From a virus: 64,000 bases of DNA. Numbering within the stretch: position 1 is the first letter of the stretch; each line of letters starts with the position of its first letter. The stretch is from IMG/VR virus record IMGVR_UViG_3300021960_000054, positions 1-64,000 of that record; one strand, written 5' to 3'. Shown here piece by piece: positions 61,331 to 64,000 of the stretch. The position numbers were made by a program, and so were the translations under genes. The notes under the pieces were generated by a model that saw only the letters and a program-made list of their open reading frames with translations, searched no databases and was not told the origin of the DNA.

Positions 61331-62717
61331 TGCGTTGCTCTTTCAGTTTATCAAATCCGTTCTGTTCTACTACCTGTACGGTATCAGGTGCTTTCGGTTT
61401 CATGTTCTCTACTAGGTCTTCTTGTGCAGATTCCTCTACATCATATAATTGCATTTTTGCTCTATCGATACCCAATACAAAACGCTTGTATTTTGTAGGG
61501 TCATTGTATCGATTTTTCAATTGCTTCACTAAAATTTGATTATGCTGTTCTAGTTCTTCATTTGAAATTAATGCAAACATGAAATCACAAGTTGCTGGTA
61601 GTCCGAAACTTTCTGAGGTATCTTCAAGTCCAATATCAGTACTTGAGAATCCTTGTCTGGTAGTCTGTGTCGCAGAGATAATAGGAACATTATGCTCTAC
61701 TGCTAGACCTCGCAGTTCTTCTGCGATTGATTTGATAATAGTGTAGGAGTTCTGAGATGCTCCTGCTTTGAAACGCTGAGATGCACAGATGTTTAGATAG
61801 TCAATAAAGATAGCATCAGGTTTGAAACTCTTCTTTAATGCTAGTTCATTTATCAATGCATCAAAATGACCTTTATGTGCGGTCGCTGTTGGATACTCTT
61901 TAACAATCAGTTTACCATGTGTCTCTCTTTGCAGTGACGCAAGTTTCTTGTCAAACATACTTTTAGGAAGTTCTTCAAGTGTTTGAATATCCATATTCAA
62001 AAGATTAGCATCAATACGTTCTGCAATACGCTCTTCTGCCATCTCCATAGTAATGTACAAAACATTCTTATTGTGCATCATATAGTTTGCGGCAAGATGG
62101 CACATAAATAAGGATTTCCCAACGCCAGTTCCTGCTAGTGCTACATTAAGTGTTTTGCTTGGTAGACCACCTTTTGTAATCAAGTCAAAGTACTTGAGAT
62201 TGAAAGGTATCTTTTCTTCTTTTGTGTGATAGAAATCAAATCGGTCATTCGATTGTTCGAAATAATCATGACCAACATTTGGGTCAAACGACACTGAGAG
62301 AGCATCAGATAATAGAGATGGAAGAGCATCAGGAGTTCTATTCTTATCTCTTCCCTCTATTATCTGAATGCCGTCTGCAATGGCATTGTAGATTGCTTTA
62401 TCTTTACAAAACTTTTCAGTGGCATCTGTCATCCACTGCAAGTCTGCAGATTGTTCATTTAGTGAATTGATAATTTCAACTGCTTTATTGAATTCAGGTT
62501 CAGGAACATTATGTGCTTCATTCAGCGTAATAATTAATTGCTCAGAAGATGGAAGTTTATTATACTTCGCAAGTGCTTCTGAGATTGCTGTGAATACAAT
62601 TTTTTCTGAACTATCATGAAAGTATTCTGCTTTCAGGAACGGTAGTACCTTACGAACATACTCTTCTTGGTTTAAGAGGTTCGATAGAATAGTTCTTTCA
62701 ATCCGTGCCGTTTGCAT
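61290..62717 (-). CDS. 41: Replicative DNA helicase gp41
   Basis: 475 residues (T4 gp41 is 475). DnaB-type N-domain ([20 protein letters not shown]), Walker A LAGTGVGKS at about 194-202, VLYITMEMAEERIAERID, Walker B AIFIDYLNICAS and PIISATQTTRQGF, arginine-finger region KNRYNDPTKYKRFVLGID. It unwinds the fork with gp61 and gp59. Overlaps the small gene after uvsX by 20 nt. Confidence 0.96.
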   Translation of the reverse strand: MQTARIERTILSNLLNQEEYVRKVLPFLKAEYFHDSSEKIVFTAISEALAKYNKLPSSEQLIITLNEAHNVPEPEFNKAVEIINSLNEQSADLQWMTDATEKFCKDKAIYNAIADGIQIIEGRDKNRTPDALPSLLSDALSVSFDPNVGHDYFEQSNDRFDFYHTKEEKIPFNLKYFDLITKGGLPSKTLNVALAGTGVGKSLFMCHLAANYMMHNKNVLYITMEMAEERIAERIDANLLNMDIQTLEELPKSMFDKKLASLQRETHGKLIVKEYPTATAHKGHFDALINELALKKSFKPDAIFIDYLNICASQRFKAGASQNSYTIIKSIAEELRGLAVEHNVPIISATQTTRQGFSSTDIGLEDTSESFGLPATCDFMFALISNEELEQHNQILVKQLKNRYNDPTKYKRFVLGIDRAKMQLYDVEESAQEDLVENMKPKAPDTVQVVEQNGFDKLKEQRNDKKYKDFSTFKI

Positions 62718-62979
62718 ATATCATTTCACCTTCTTCTAGTTTTTCTTGAATTTGTTCTACAATAATATCACCCACAATAGAAGTGAAATCATCTTCGACT
62801 TCAACTCCTTCAGGTATTTTAATCAACTCATATTTAAATCGCATTGCTCTATGACCAGTTTCATCTGGTTCTGCGAACTGAATACGACCTACACGATATA
62901 GAACACCTGCATACTTACCTTCATCAATTTTAGTTGCAATGTGTTTATCGCTTTCAACGTAACTAAACTTCACCGCCAT
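62698..62979 (-). CDS. Conserved small protein between uvsX and gp41
   Basis: 93 residues from ATG 62979, preferred because AAAGGAAAG lies upstream. [60 protein letters not shown]. Acidic C-terminus. Its fixed place between uvsX and gp41 in marine T4-like phages (from memory) suggests a recombination or helicase role. Confidence 0.8.
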   Translation of the reverse strand: MAVKFSYVESDKHIATKIDEGKYAGVLYRVGRIQFAEPDETGHRAMRFKYELIKIPEGVEVEDDFTSIVGDIIVEQIQEKLEEGEMIYANGTD

Positions 62980-63985
62980 ACTTAAACTTTCCTTTTGCAA
63001 ATTCATCTAATTGTGTCATCACTTCTTCAGTAAAGTACTTCTCGGGATTATCTAAAATCTGCTTACCATACATCTTAGACCCATCTGGTAGTTCGATACG
63101 AGTTGCTACTTTCTTGAAGATACCTGCTTCTTCAGCAAGTTCTAATAGACCATAGTAGCGTGATAGACCACCCTTGTAGCGTAGTGACACATCAACTAGA
63201 GAATTCTCTTTAGTCAAGCGTGACTTGTTTAATCGACAGTGAATGATGTTACCAATGACTTCTGTACCATCTTTCTCTTTCTTCTTAGATAAGAATACAA
63301 TTGTTGATGCGGCGTACTGAAGACCTGACCCACCACCCATGACTTTCTGTGGGAACATAGTACCCATCTGGTCGTATGTGTGATTAGTAACAATCATTGG
63401 TACTTTTGCTTTACCTAATTTCAATGTCAGAACACGAAATGCCGCTTTAGTTAACTGCGCCCTTGTCATGTCTCTAGTCTCTTTACCATCTGCAGTATCT
63501 TCAATTTCTTTTGTTGTTGATAACATACCAAGACTATCAAGTACAAACATCAGAGGTTTACGGTCTGCTTCTGATTGTTCGATGTACTTGTCAAGAATTT
63601 TAATGCCTTGTGTGCGAAACTCTTGTACAGTAGTCACAGGCATCATGACGATACGATTTGTATCGATACCTCGTTCTTCAATCATGTCTTTAGTCAATGC
63701 ACTTTCAGTTTCAAAGTATACGACACCCGCATCAGGATTCGTATCTAAGAAGTACTTGACTAGACCGAGGGCGAAAAAGGTCTTTCCAGTTGCGGATTCA
63801 CCAGCGATTGCTGTAATCTTGTTAGCAGGCAGACCACCATAGATACTACCACTCAGTAGTGCGTTAAAGATGTAAGACCCGGTGTCGATGAAAGTTGAAA
63901 CGTCTCCCGCTTCTACTCCGTCAGCAACAATGCCAGCATACTCATTCTTACTTTCTTTAACGATATCTTTTAAAAAATCATTCAT
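62963..63985 (-). CDS. uvsX: RecA-like recombinase UvsX
   Basis: 340 residues (T4 UvsX is 391). Walker A GESATGKT at about 62-69, [20 protein letters not shown], Walker [21 protein letters not shown], then [13 protein letters not shown], and [20 protein letters not shown], all UvsX-specific. It drives recombination-dependent replication with gp32. Start behind GAGGAACAATAA. Confidence 0.97.
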   Translation of the reverse strand: MNDFLKDIVKESKNEYAGIVADGVEAGDVSTFIDTGSYIFNALLSGSIYGGLPANKITAIAGESATGKTFFALGLVKYFLDTNPDAGVVYFETESALTKDMIEERGIDTNRIVMMPVTTVQEFRTQGIKILDKYIEQSEADRKPLMFVLDSLGMLSTTKEIEDTADGKETRDMTRAQLTKAAFRVLTLKLGKAKVPMIVTNHTYDQMGTMFPQKVMGGGSGLQYAASTIVFLSKKKEKDGTEVIGNIIHCRLNKSRLTKENSLVDVSLRYKGGLSRYYGLLELAEEAGIFKKVATRIELPDGSKMYGKQILDNPEKYFTEEVMTQLDEFAKGKFKYGGEV

Positions 63986-64000
63986 TTATTGTTCCTCATT

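Noticed and set aside
1-64000. CRISPR arrays, insertion sequences and attachment sites
   Set aside because: I saw no spaced repeat array, transposase, integrase or terminal inverted repeat; the only tandem repeat is the two-copy one at 28843.

Overview
The window looks like part of a T4-type contractile-tailed phage (myovirus) genome of the marine cyanophage/pelagiphage kind. The base composition is low in GC (roughly one third by eye), genes are packed head to tail with ATGA overlaps, and the T4 replication and late-transcription genes uvsX, gp41 helicase, gp61 primase, gp59, gp32, gp33 and RNase H are all present. They sit beside marine-phage genes: thyX, nrdA/nrdB, phoH, mazG, bS21, a RuvC-like resolvase, and about a dozen small 2-oxoglutarate/Fe(II)-oxygenase-like proteins. 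A circularly permuted tmRNA with tag ANDNIAYEDIRLAA points to an alphaproteobacterial host; SAR11 is the best guess. That host call is inference.

Layout. 1-1437: end of a secreted-protein gene (minus), then tiny plus-strand genes ending in a Fis-like protein. 1434-13551 (minus): gp32, gp59, two oxygenases, gp33, a SleB-type wall hydrolase, the permuted tmRNA, a PD-(D/E)XK nuclease, two more oxygenases, endolysin with a holin candidate, phoH and bS21. 13613-27663 (mostly plus): P-loop kinase, thyX, oxygenases, then early-type operons of small unknown genes, a run of exported proteins and four tRNAs (Leu-UAA, Arg-UCU, Trp-CCA, Pro-UGG). 27664-27980: convergence point holding a strong minus-strand promoter but no gene, a candidate structured RNA. 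27980-64000 (all minus): small early genes, HNH nuclease, carbamoyltransferase, RNase H, glutaredoxin, SNase, RuvC, MazG, ribonucleotide reductase, primase, spanins, virion-type proteins, an 867-residue nucleotidyltransferase-like protein with a ligase-like neighbour, helicase and uvsX.

Control signals are unusually readable. Early promoters are sigma70-type (TTGACA, 17 nt, TATAAT). Four share an 18-nt block GTGGATTTCYCTTGACAT, and several share AGATGA starting 10 nt after the -10 box. Late promoters are T4-type TATAAATA boxes. Several terminators run straight into the next promoter, and in one case the terminator hairpin contains the -35 box. Five genes have their ATG 6-7 nt after the -10 box and may be leaderless.

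Read together, the genes cover nucleotide supply (ThyX, NrdA/B, MazG, glutaredoxin), replication and recombination, translation takeover (tmRNA, bS21, tRNAs), lysis at dispersed loci (GH108 endolysin, SleB hydrolase, Rz/Rz1-like spanins), and a large poorly understood oxygenase set. Gene names rest on recognising sequence motifs and gene order; no database search was possible.
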